Shown one piece after another: positions 22,746 to 33,128 of a stretch of 64,000 nucleotides of DNA. How positions within the stretch are numbered: position 1 is the first letter of the stretch; each line of letters begins with the position of its first letter. The stretch is from Rhypophila decipiens. Its lineage: Eukaryota > Ascomycota > Sordariomycetes > Sordariales > Naviculisporaceae. The notes below the pieces were generated by a model. The model was not told where the DNA came from and did no database searches. It saw nothing but the letters and a program-made list of their open reading frames with translations. Made by a program: the position numbers and the translations under genes. The DNA lies in contig MU858178.1 of assembly GCA_033297075.1 (NCBI GenBank), positions 44,589-108,588 of the forward strand. Reading direction: 5' to 3'.

Positions 22746-25700
22746 GTGATTAAGTGAAACTATTCGTGACGAGAATGAGTTTATGCATCGCCCTTGTGAG
22801 TTCGTATTCTTATGCGTAAGTACCAAAGAGGGATGGTTTTGCTTACCTATCCTGGGCAGTCTTTGCTGTTGCGTGTCCTGCTCGTCCTGCTATGTTATGG
22901 CCGAGAGCGTTGGTGAGCACGCTAGACCCTTGTTGACTCTTCAGTCAGCATATCCAAGTTCTTTGTATCAGTAGTGAATGGGGGTTATCTTTGGCTGGTC
23001 ATGACTTGGGTCCGGCTTATTTGTACATGTTGTGATGTTGGGGCAGTTGAAGTTTGTGAGATTCCGGTGAGCGAGTGAGTGAGTTGAATGGGGTGAGAGG
23101 CATCCTCCGATTTTCATTGTTGTGAGTGCGAGCGACGTTAAAAATGAAGCAAAAAGGGTACGAATCGTATGGACCTCATTGGAAAGATGTGTCTTGTCGC
23201 CGATGCCGGATACCGCTCAGTTGCTGAGAGAACCAAAGTGAAAGCATACGCGGATCTCGGTTCTCGACAAAGCTAAGTTCACCGATGAGAACCGTCCATG
23301 ATCAAGACCCCTACGCCCTTTCGATCGGGATTGTTCGAGGTATGGTCTTTTCGGATCCTTTCACATCGTTTGCTTCAGCAAGAACGTACGCCATAGATAG
23401 TGAGTTGAAGACGTTGGCGAACTGAGACCAAGATCCAAGACTCCACATTGTAATCCTCCGCGGTTCCCCTGATTCCGATCGAGTCGGAGAGACTTTCCGT
23501 CATTGCCCAAACAACCACGCTTTTCATTTCTGAGACGACATGAAAACCACGAGTATGGACCTGTATGCTTGCCATATAACGTGTGAGGCGCTTTTGTGTC
23601 CCTTCGCTTCGTCGGAGACTGCGAAAAGATCAGACGAAGGTTAAGGTTCATACGAGCGAAAAGAATCCAGACCGCAGATGTCTCAGTCTATGGCCAGAAG
23701 GAGCAGGTGCACAACACCTCGGTCCTCGGTTCCTGCTCCCGCCATCATCCTCCAACTTGGCCTGACTTGCTCTGGGAGGGCGGCAGAGGCCCGGTCAGGC
23801 AATAATCACCGTATCCGAATCTGTCAACGGGCGTCATGTTGTATTGTCATGTTTCTGTTTCTCGCCCATGCTGACTCGTGTCGGCTCGCGGTTGAGTTGA
23901 TTCAGGCAGGCATGGAGACATGCCTTGTCGGTTCAAGGGTAGAGGCATGGCAAGGAGGACCCTTGGAGTGTCACAGAAGTCAATGCCGACTTCATATTCG
24001 CCTTTCAAGTCGCCTGCGGCTCGACTTGCCGTGGGGTAACCCGTGGGAAGGGAAAGTATTGCCGTTGGGGGGTTGTTTTGTCCATGTTGTGTGTGTATGG
24101 CCTCGTTTGGCCACTTCGAGCTGGTAATACACGTCGTCATATTATGGGATTTGTAAATAGGGATCTGTAGCTGACTGTCGCTGGTGATGTCAGAGCTCGT
24201 TTATGTCTGGCAAGCCTTTTCGAGCAGCGAGATCTGGGAGTTGGCATTATCCCAGAAGCAAAGATGGAGTAATCCCGCGGATCGGTGACATGGCCCCCTC
24301 GAGTTTGCTGGGTGTGTTACAGTGTGCTTGCTGCTGCGGTCGAGTTTGCCACGAGGTCGGCGCTGCTCGTGCGTTTAGACATAAGAGGCAGCTCGGGACG
24401 CACAGAGCGAGGGCATGGGGGGCGGTGGACTGACCGACATGGGCTGGAAGGTTGAATGGGTGGGCTTGACTCTTAAGGCCGTAACTTTTGCCGGCTGTTA
24501 GTAGTCCCTTCCGACCACTTGGGAAGGCGGTGGGCTGTCTATTCGAGGATTAATGTTTTCAAGTCCAATATCTACCCCTGTGCCTTATTTGCTGGTTATG
24601 GCCAAGTGCAGACGCGAAGCACTAGCCTCATGTTGTCTCCTTCATAGCGGTGAAGCTTTCGCCGTTTGAAATGGCGGTTTGATGAAGAGTCTAACTCTCT
24701 GCAATCCTGGTCACAAACGGACTACGGAGATATGCTTCATTTCGTCCGTTGTCGCGTCTTTTCAGCCTATAGGAGGAAAGAGTGCCTCTTTCTCGCTACG
24801 CTTTACCCTTTCTTCCATCCTTCGCCGTTCTGGTTGCCTTATCTTGGAGTTCAAGTTGCCTTGCTGTCGTTGCAAGTAATTGACATGCTGTGGCACCGCG
24901 AATTGGGCAATAGACCGACTTCTTGGCGATGTAATCGCATCCTTTATGACGACCCATGATAGATAGAGCTGGACTCAGCGTCATCGGGACGCCGAGTTGC
25001 CGTTTCACCTTCGGGCCTTCTGATTCTGATGAGATTTGTGGCTGCGGTATTGATTTTGAACCGGCTCTTTGATCCTGTTATCCGCTCTGGCAGGTATCAT
25101 GAAAGTGCCAGAGGCTCAGAGCGCTGACGGCGTCTGTTTCTCCAACTTGGAACCATGTCTCAACGCAACGTGGACTGCTTGACCCCCTCTCGTTTCGTGA
25201 CAATCAGGTCCTCGGAAGTGCCAGGTGAGACATTACCACGCGCTTTTGAGTTCCCAAGGCATGAGGCGCCATCTAAGGTGCAGAAGTTGCAGTCTGATAC
25301 GTGAGAGCTCCTGATCCGGCTTTGATTCTGTTGTGTGCTCTGAGCTAATGGAGTTGAAAGAGTAAACTTCAAGCAAGGAAATTCCTGAAAATCACGAAAA
25401 TCTCGGAGCAGAAAGTGTTTCAGGGGGTTTAAGACTTTTTACCCTAGGCGGTGTGGTCCATGGTACGATCGCTCGCGGCAATCAGATGATAGTATTGTAT
25501 CAGGGGGCAGTAAACAACATGTGGTCTTCACCCTAACTATACTCAGGACTGTCACACCCAAAAGACGGGGCCCCCTGCCATTGTACTCCCCGGTTGATAT
25601 TTAACAATGTCCGTATTTCGTACCTATCAGTGAACACTCACGTTAAAAGAGTGGGTACTGGGTACAGTTGGGCTCGAGTGATACCCGGTCAAATCCTGCG

Positions 25701-26957
25701 AGCTGTTTCATTATTGAAGGTATGTACCTAGTTCTCGTGTGGTCATACAGCAGCAAAATGGTGATTCAAGTGCCGCTATCACTTGGCGGTGGCTAGACTT
25801 GAGCATCAGGTCGACCTCGGCGCGCTTTGCTGCTAGCCTCCACCAATCCGCCTTGTGCTAGAAGTAACGTTAGAACCGACCGTCTGTTCAGGGGGGTGAC
25901 ACCACTCCGCCTCATTGGCTCATGGGTACCGGAATCCAGGGTAAGGTCTGCAGGGCAAGGGCTACGAATCTCTGCTTGCATATCGACATCAGAAGAGATC
26001 AGGTAACTTGGCTACGCGGTCAATATACTGGTGTCAGCTGCCTTGGAGACCACGATACAGATAGATACATGTCAAGCGACAGCCTGTCAACTCATGGAGA
26101 AGGCGAGGCAACCACTCACTGGCCTTACATGCGGGCCATGCATTGTATATTCACATGTTGAGACTCATGGTTCGCCTCCCACATGAGTACCTCGAGATGT
26201 CAGGAAGGCACAGGCAAGTGCCAGGTCAGGGGCTGACACGGCACTCCAGACATCGGAGAGCCTCCTCGGCTTTCACGGGAGAACTGCCGAGGTCTTGTCA
26301 GGGGCTGAAAGGTTTGTATAACATACATGTCTTCTCATGCTTACTAAGAAATACCAAAGAGACGATGCAGCAGGGAAGCCACAATTGGGAAGACTGGGGA
26401 TCGTGTCCGGCAAGATTCAGTCTCCAGCCACCATCGAGATGCTCGGATGCTACCGCTACCCGGTGGACAATGGGGATCAACATGCAAACCATGTCACGTT
26501 TTCCCTCTCTTCAGGTCACACTAGGAGCGGACCTTTGGCAATTCCTTTTCCTGGGAACACAAGAATGGCCAATTTCCCCACGACCTCGCTTTTTATTTTC
26601 CAACACTCTCCGCTCTGAACATGCTCCTCTTTGGGCTGGAGAGCACTGAGACATACATAAACCAAGATACGAATTTTTCTTCCTCAACAACAACGTCGTG
26701 CTCTCAACATATGCGCGGGTAAAGTACCTTGGGAAACTAAAGGGGCAAGACAAAGAGGTACATGTCATTAGGTCAATTACAGGGATTCCCACGACGGAGT
26801 AGGCGAGCCTCGGCCAGGTACGCAATTTACCAGCGGAGGAATGAATGAAGGAGCAGCATCGTGGCAGCCATCCCACGCGAAATTGGAACCCTGTCGGTCG
26901 TTGGGGCGGCGCCTCGACTTGCCCGGACAATCTCACGATGCGTCTGCTTTCTTCGTC

Positions 26958-26963
26958 TATAAA
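26958..26963 (+). promoter_or_regulatory. TATA box of the 27171 gene
   Basis: TATAAA lies 213 nt before the ATG at 27171. Between them is a CAA/TCA-rich leader with imperfect repeats of CCTCACAACAATCTCAACAA, the kind of unstructured leader found on strongly translated fungal mRNAs. Confidence 0.5.
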
Positions 26964-27170
26964 GAGGGGGATCAGGACGCTCGAAAAGACAACTCGGATC
27001 CTCTCATCCTCACAACAATCTCAACAATTTCATCCTCACAACAGTCACAACAATCTCAGCAATTTTATCCTCACAAAAACCACCACCAAGCTTCACACTC
27101 ACAAGCAACACTCACAAACAAAACTCGCCAGAGGCTCAAACTCTGATATCAACATCACCAAACACCATCC

Positions 27171-27619
27171 ATGTCCCAGTCATGTAAGCACATTTCCCGC
27201 GGCACCATTTCAGCCCAGACATCCACCATCACCCCAAGTACTAACCGAGTACCGACTGTCCAGCATCGCTCATGTCCGGCTACGGTCAGTACCCCGGCTC
27301 CTACTCGGGCGTCAACGGCGACGACCCGATGATGCGCTGGTACACCCAGGAAGAGCCCTGGAACTCGGTTGCTCCCCCAAGCAACAGCGGCCATGGCTCC
27401 AGCGGCGATGTAAGCCACTTCTCAAGCAACCACAAACACGTCTTGACCATTCACTGACAACACTGGACCTTTCAGAAGAGCAAGAAGGAAAAGTCATCAT
27501 CCAAGCACGGCAAGTCCAGCAAGAGCGGCCACAAGGTTAGTCCTCCAGTTCTCGAGTCTGATTTGGGACAACTTCAGGAACGAATTTCTGACATGTTCTC
27601 TTTCTCCTTGCAGCACTAG
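27171..27619 (+). CDS. 74-residue low-complexity protein, four exons
   Basis: Four small exons, 27171-27183, 27264-27409, 27476-27535 and 27614-27619, join in frame across introns of 80, 66 and 78 nt with GTAAGC/GTTAGT donors and CAG acceptors; the last exon is only His plus the stop codon. The protein begins MSQSSSLMSGYGQYPGSYSG, has an aromatic/acidic middle (MMRWYTQEEPWNSV), and ends in a Lys/Ser/Gly/His tail rich in KSKKEKSSSKHGK-type repeats. There is no signal peptide or helix, so an intrinsically disordered cytosolic or nuclear protein is likely. I do not recognise a named family. The consistent splice phases, the TATA box and the CAA-rich leader argue that it is real and well expressed. 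Confidence 0.7.
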
Positions 27620-28610
27620 ACTTGTCCATCACTTGGCAATTCTCGACTCAACCAACACTTGCGAGAACATGAGCAGCTGGGACACCTCATTCCTGACTAC
27701 GGCTAAAACCAACGTCAAGAGAAGAGCGACCATGGAGGGCAGACATCATCCCAGCACATCATCAAGAACTTTGCTCTCACACAACGTACAAACATTAAAA
27801 GTTATAGCCGTATGGCTAGGGAGGTAGATAGGTGACGGTACATGGCGGCCTTTTGCTTTCTTTACCTCTCTGTCTAAGTTTCTCCATCTTTCTTTCAACA
27901 ACGGATCTCCAATTTTTTCGTTCATGTTCACTGGCTTTGGACTAATTATTTCCTTTTTTCCTTTCTTGTGTAATGATGTCGCTTTTGTCACTAGGTACCT
28001 AGGTAGTTTTGTTATTACAACCTGACATGTCACGTTCCATTTACACATATTCACATGCAGTTGCCACTGTGACTGGGCGAACAGACAGAGAGAATACCTG
28101 ATCTACGCCAAGCTCTTTCCGACCCTCATGCAAGAATGAAACATCGAGACACGAACGATGCTGCGCAGAGCCGTGACGTATGAGTGCTACCGGGACAATG
28201 CTACTCGGATAAACTCGGACTGCTAACCTATTCCTGAGACACAGACTGCCAATGTTGGTGCTAGTTGGCTACGTAGGGATCGACAGGTTTGAGCAACATG
28301 GCCTAAGGTAGATCCTTTACGCTGGCAGCAGGTTATGTTGTGCTCATCTTCTATCCAAACGACCTAACATGAAGTCTATAGGGGTAAAACAATGGCAAGA
28401 CCAAGACTCAGTAACGATATGTCGGATATTTAGAAACAAAATAGAATTCGCAAGTCTTTGCTATATGTATGTGACTAGTGACTAAACCTGGAACAAGTAT
28501 GTACACTGAAATCTGACCTGAAAGGGCCACTCCCCTTTCCTCTCAAGCTTCAAAGACAGGTAAAGCCGGCAGCCTCTTCCTTCCCGGGTGTGTGGGTCAT
28601 GTCAGCCTAC
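27620..28610. other. Intergenic, nothing recognised
   Basis: This is the 3' flank of the small gene at 27171 and of the minus-strand cellulase gene. The frames at 27633-28054 look like chance. Confidence 0.5.
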
Positions 28611-29839
28611 CTACATATACCCCCTCAGCAAACTATTATAATACGTATACCCAGTACTAGAAGGGGGCTCAAACCCATACATGTAATCCCCCCACCACGG
28701 CCCAGCAGCCCACCAAAGAGCCCCCGTCCAGACATCACTATTCGCCTTTAAATGATCCAACAATCCCTTGACCGCAGCCTGGCAAGTCGGATTCGCACCG
28801 CCCGCAAACTCGCCCAACACACCAAGTTTCTTGTTCGCCCTCAGCCAAGCCGTAGCCTCCTGCAACCTCTGGGTTCCAATGGTTGTAGAAACACACGCCT
28901 CGTTTGTGCCCGACCCGTCAGTGTCCAGGTACTGATGCATCTCGTAAATCATCTTATTCTCCGGGTCGCGGAGGTTGACCAAGCTCGCCCCGTTCCCGCT
29001 AGAGATCCAGGTCCATGCGCCGCTCCACGCGTTGCCCTCGACCCAGATGTACTGCGATGTTGCGCCCGTAGCGCGGATCGCGTCGATGGCGCCTTGGTTG
29101 AGGTCAAAGACGAGCTGCTGGTCCATGGTGTGGTACTCGTTGTTGGTGTCAAAGATGACGCGCGGGTTGGAGACGAACTGCGTGGCGAGCTTGGTCCAGA
29201 AGGATTTAAAGTCGTTTACGTTGGTGATGATTTTGCCAAAGTAGCGGCCGAAGTTGTGCGGGTCTAGGACGGCGTATGCGCCTGCGTTGGTGATGTAGTT
29301 TATTGATTCTGTTAGATTGCGCAGGTAGGCTGCGTCGAAGGTGCCTGTGAGGGTGGTTGGTGCTAGACGCTCCATTGCGAAGCCTACGCGGAAGGTGTTG
29401 TACCCTTGGTTGATTAGGGTCTGCGGAAGGGGATGTTAGTATGGTAGGTTCTGGGTCGAGTACCTATGGATCATCATACCTGCATGGCCGAGTTGGAGGG
29501 AAAGGTAAAGTGTTTGCCCCAGAGACCGGGGTAGGTATCTTGGCCAAACTCTGCGCCGGCCTCGTTGACGCCGAACCACTTGAACTTGCCGGGCGGCGTG
29601 GCTGGGGCCGTGGGCCCTGCCGCGACGGTAGAGGTCGTCAGGGTCGTCCTCACCGCGGTGGTGCTTGTCGTGGCGGCGCCGGGGAGACACTGGCTATACC
29701 ACTGGTTCAAGACGGTACAAGTCCACCCCGAAATACAGGTGGTCTCGCCGCTGAAGCCGCTGCCACCGCATTGTTGGTATGCGCCGGCGGCGGCGAGAGC
29801 GCTTGTGATAAAGGTGCTAGCGACGATGGCGGACTTCAT
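28611..29839 (-). CDS. Secreted endo-beta-1,4-glucanase, GH5 subfamily 5 with CBM1
   Basis: Cleaves internal bonds of cellulose outside the cell. Two exons, 29480-29839 and 28611-29420, separated by a 59-nt intron (GTATGA...CGCAG, phase 0), encode 389 residues. A signal peptide (1 to about 17) is followed by a CBM1 cellulose-binding module (about 20-53, [11 protein letters not shown]...[11 protein letters not shown]), a Thr/Ala/Pro linker (about 54-83) and a GH5 barrel starting at [11 protein letters not shown]. The catalytic pair is the acid/base Glu215 in DTNNEYHTM and the nucleophile Glu324 in GVLGEFAGG; the terminal [15 protein letters not shown] block is also typical. The order CBM1-linker-catalytic domain is that of Trichoderma Cel5A-type enzymes. 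A TATA-like box lies about 100 nt upstream. Confidence 0.95.
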
Positions 29840-29934
29840 CTTGAGCTGGAAATTGGGACTGTCTGGGACTGCTGCCTGACTCGACGACGATCTTCCTCCT
29901 TCATGAGATGTGTGGTAGGGCGACGGTCATGGCG

Positions 29935-29942
29935 TACTTATA
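29935..29942 (-). promoter_or_regulatory. TATA-like box of the cellulase gene
   Basis: The minus strand reads TATAAGTA roughly 96-103 nt before the cellulase ATG at 29839, a usual spacing. Confidence 0.45.
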
Positions 29943-30684
29943 CCATGATGTCGTCGAGGAAGCATTCTGCGGCTCAACAGCCCTTCTCGTACCCCAGGTA
30001 CTCGGCTCCGCCCTCGATGGCGCGCGATGGTCGGAGAGACAGGGATGCGGACAGCTCATTCCCGGAGTCGAGATCTTGTTTTGTGGATCGAGGTGGCATC
30101 GTGATGCCCGGGAAGGGGGTCAAGTGGCGCGCTGTTGGTGGCTTCTGACGTCTGCGCATGGAGTGTCGGCGGCCGAGATGCCAAAATGGTGATGGGGAGG
30201 GTGGTTCAAGGGCGGCAGGAGCCAAGCCGGACACCAAAACTGGACGAATCTTCCCGTTGACCCTCCGCATGGAAATTGAGAGTTATTGGCCGAAGCAAAA
30301 GATTGGTCCGAGAGCTTCTCTTTCAAGCGTGGGTTTGCCCGTGAAAGATGCGAAGGTTGTATTTTTCCACGGTCGAGGCGCGGAGGCTCAATCTCCGGAC
30401 CGGAACGGGATGTCGTCGGTCACTTGTCCAGGGCTTGGAAATCTTGTATTGCCAAGACATGAAACAAGTGCTAGCATAATAACAGTCATCCGCAGAAACC
30501 CCAGCCAATCACGCTACTGCACTATCAGTCCCAGGAACATGCTCCCGGTTTCCGTCGAGAAATATCAACATCCGTTTTGCAAAGTATAAAAAAGGGGCAT
30601 GCCACTTGGAAAAGAAACTCATGGAATACTCTAAATATATATATTCTACTTCTCTTGAATTCTTCGGACTCTGAAACATGTACA
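29943..30684. other. Cellulase promoter and MFS 3' flank
   Basis: The region lies between two minus-strand genes. No open frame here resembles a known family. Confidence 0.5.
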
Positions 30685-32343
30685 TCAAACCTTGAAGCTT
30701 GAATTGTTCGGCTTCTGCTCCTCCGTTGCCGGTTGTTGAGTTTCTTTGCTCGATATGACCTCTCCCATATGCTCTGTTTTCTTCTTCCGCCTCCATCCAT
30801 CACCCTTGAAGAGAACCAGCCACAGGAATGGACTGAAACAAATCCAAACACCTACTATAAAAACAGACGTCCAGCCGATTCCGATCCTGTCGATGAGCGG
30901 CACCGCGGCGGCCGTAGCACCTGCGCTGACGAGGTAGCGGACCATATTGTTGGCCGCCGCGGCCGTAGCTGGGCTTTCTTGGTTCATATCCATGATTAAA
31001 GTGCCCAGTCCGACCAGTCCACCTGAGTTAAAGATGCCCAGGAAGAACAAACAAACCTCAACACCTGCGAGCGGCGCTTGTCCCGATTGCATGGCCCAGC
31101 CATAGGCAAGAACACAGACCCCATTAAGATAGATCATAGGGATGCAAATATGCAGGCGCGCTGCCTCTATCGGTATTGCTTCGCCTAGATGCGACTTGTC
31201 GCGGTTGAGGGATATCTCGACGCCGTGTTTCTTTGCTAGGCGACGGTAGTTCCGATCCAGGAGCCTTCCTGCTACCCAACGGCTGCAAATGGTGCCGACA
31301 AAGATGGGCAAGAAACAGAGGCCAGTCTGGGCTGCGTTGAGCCCAAACCGTTCGCTGAGCTGGATGGGAAACGTGGTGAGCACCATGAAAAAGCCCCCAT
31401 AAACGAGGGCGCCGTACCAGACAACCACGGCACCTTGGGGTTCGGCGAGGATTCGAAAAGTTGAAGTAAAAGGGTTCAGGGGCTTGCGCTTCTGTAACTG
31501 ATGCGTCGACTGCTCTGACGCGACTGTGGGCTCGTGCCGGAGCTTCAGGAGCTGGAGCGGTGTCATGAAGAGCCGTTTGGGCGCGATACTGCCGTTGCCC
31601 ACTACGCTGCGAGCGGTTTCGGGAACCAAGACGTAGTAGATGGTAAAAATTACGCCAGCGTAGATGGTTAGGAACCAAAAGATGGACTGCCAGCCGAGAT
31701 ACTCGGTCAGCAAGCCGCCAATGATAGGTGCCAGGACGGGGCCGAGTGTGACGCCGAGAGCGGCGTATGATATAAACCTTCCCCTCTCCGCCCGGGTCAC
31801 TAGGTCGGCGACCGCTCCAGCGCCGAGAGATACAGTTGCCGCCGAGCCTGTGGACTGCACGCATCGCAGAACGACAAGGCCTGCGTAACTGGTATTCAGG
31901 GCCAAGCCGATGTTGGCCGCTAGAAAGATGACGAGGCAGATCGCATAAGCTGGTCTTCGGCCGTAGCTGTCTGAGAAACTCGCGATGAATATCGGCGCGA
32001 TGCCCTGGAATATCTGGTAGGCGGTGATGGTCAGTTGGATCAACGACGCGCTGACTCCAAAGTTGGAAGCCAAGGTCGGAATGGCCGGGTAGTATATGTT
32101 TCCGGCCAGCGGCGAGATCATGGCCACGAAGGACACGATGAATACCGCGATTTGCTTTTGCCGCGGCATTAGGACTGAGTAGGGCTCCGGGGGCTCGGCC
32201 GTGGCGGGGCTGCCAACTTCTGCTGCCGTTTTCTCTTCTTTAGAGAGGTTTGACCTGACGTCGGCGCTGTCATTGAACGGTCCATGGTTAGCATCGTTCG
32301 GGAAACCTTCGGTCGCGGGCTGTGGGATGGCGGATGTTGTCAT
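30685..32343 (-). CDS. MFS drug:H+ antiporter, DHA1 (12-TM) type
   Basis: A single-exon 552-residue plasma-membrane transporter, expected to export small toxic or secondary compounds in exchange for protons. A hydrophilic N-terminus (about 60 residues) precedes the first helix (IAVFIVSFVAMISPLAGNIYYPAIP). Motif A is visible as SFSDSYGRRPAY after helix 2, and the antiporter motif C as AALGVTLGPVLAPIIGG in helix 5. The loop between helices 6 and 7 is long and charged, as in DHA1 members. Similarity in layout is to yeast Qdr-type transporters, although substrate cannot be read from sequence. It shares a 785-bp divergent upstream region with the STAND-like gene at 33129. Confidence 0.88.
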   Translation of the reverse strand: MTTSAIPQPATEGFPNDANHGPFNDSADVRSNLSKEEKTAAEVGSPATAEPPEPYSVLMPRQKQIAVFIVSFVAMISPLAGNIYYPAIPTLASNFGVSASLIQLTITAYQIFQGIAPIFIASFSDSYGRRPAYAICLVIFLAANIGLALNTSYAGLVVLRCVQSTGSAATVSLGAGAVADLVTRAERGRFISYAALGVTLGPVLAPIIGGLLTEYLGWQSIFWFLTIYAGVIFTIYYVLVPETARSVVGNGSIAPKRLFMTPLQLLKLRHEPTVASEQSTHQLQKRKPLNPFTSTFRILAEPQGAVVVWYGALVYGGFFMVLTTFPIQLSERFGLNAAQTGLCFLPIFVGTICSRWVAGRLLDRNYRRLAKKHGVEISLNRDKSHLGEAIPIEAARLHICIPMIYLNGVCVLAYGWAMQSGQAPLAGVEVCLFFLGIFNSGGLVGLGTLIMDMNQESPATAAAANNMVRYLVSAGATAAAVPLIDRIGIGWTSVFIVGVWICFSPFLWLVLFKGDGWRRKKKTEHMGEVISSKETQQPATEEQKPNNSSFKV

Positions 32344-33128
32344 CGGATGTATGGCGTGTGGTGAGCCGATGATGGTCTTCTACTCGAAACCGGGCAATCG
32401 ATTCCACGAAAATGGTCGAGCAATCTCTCGGCTTCATTAAAGTAGGGCGAAAATGATGCCTTGGTCAAAAATACGAGCTCGAGAACCGCGCGTCATTCTG
32501 AGACGGGTTCCTCACCAAGAGCCCTTGGATTCGTTGCAGCGCAGGATTCAGCAGATATTTCACAACCAACTGCCACTATCGGGCCATTGATGTTGACGTG
32601 CACAGTATGCCAAGTTTATGGATCGCAGTCGGCACTGTGCTTCCTCTGCGAGTCCTTGATAGCGCTGGAAAAACAGCGTACAAAATAATGGAAATATTGC
32701 TGGGGCTTCCCAAGCCCAGCATTATGTTTGATGTATACAGGGATTGCTTGGCTGCAGCGCCGGCTTATCTTACCGGTATGAGATCGGGCCACCACAGATG
32801 TTCCAAGACGTTCGTACTTTCCTTGTACCGGAAGAAAGATCAAAGATCGCGGCGGGCAAAGCAGCTGCAGCCAAGATGGCTCCAATTGGATGATGCTTGG
32901 ATTGGAGGCAGGCACGGGGGCTGAGTTTCTGCGGCCACCATCGGCCACCCAGAGGCAACCAAGGGCAATTTGTCTTTGGGAATTTCGTCCTTTTCCCCTC
33001 ACCATCTTCAATCACGACAATCCGCCACGATTCACACACCATCGACACCCGACGCTGACCCAAGAAAGAAGTTTGTGCGAACCCGTTTGTTTGTGTCCTC
33101 ACGTGCCGATAGCGATGTCTTGAAAATC
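32344..33128. other. Divergent promoter region
   Basis: This sits between the minus-strand transporter and the plus-strand STAND-like gene. No gene or element is recognised. Confidence 0.5.

Larger units (their letters stand above)
20471..27170. other. 6.7-kb stretch without recognisable genes
   Basis: Open frames are short, overlap on both strands and match nothing I know. A TATA-like ATATAAATA occurs near 21735 but no convincing ORF follows. A GT/GA-rich low-complexity patch lies at 22686-22745. The last 220 nt are the promoter and leader of the small gene at 27171. A non-coding transcript cannot be excluded. Confidence 0.5.

Noticed and set aside
22686..23090. GTGAGT-rich tracts as a possible CRISPR-like or telomere-like array
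   Set aside because: Units are irregular in length and sequence with no spacers; simple-sequence DNA is enough to explain them.
29441..30148. Plus-strand 235-codon frame opposite the cellulase start
   Set aside because: It reads through the antisense of the signal peptide and CBM1 exon; no start context or family match.
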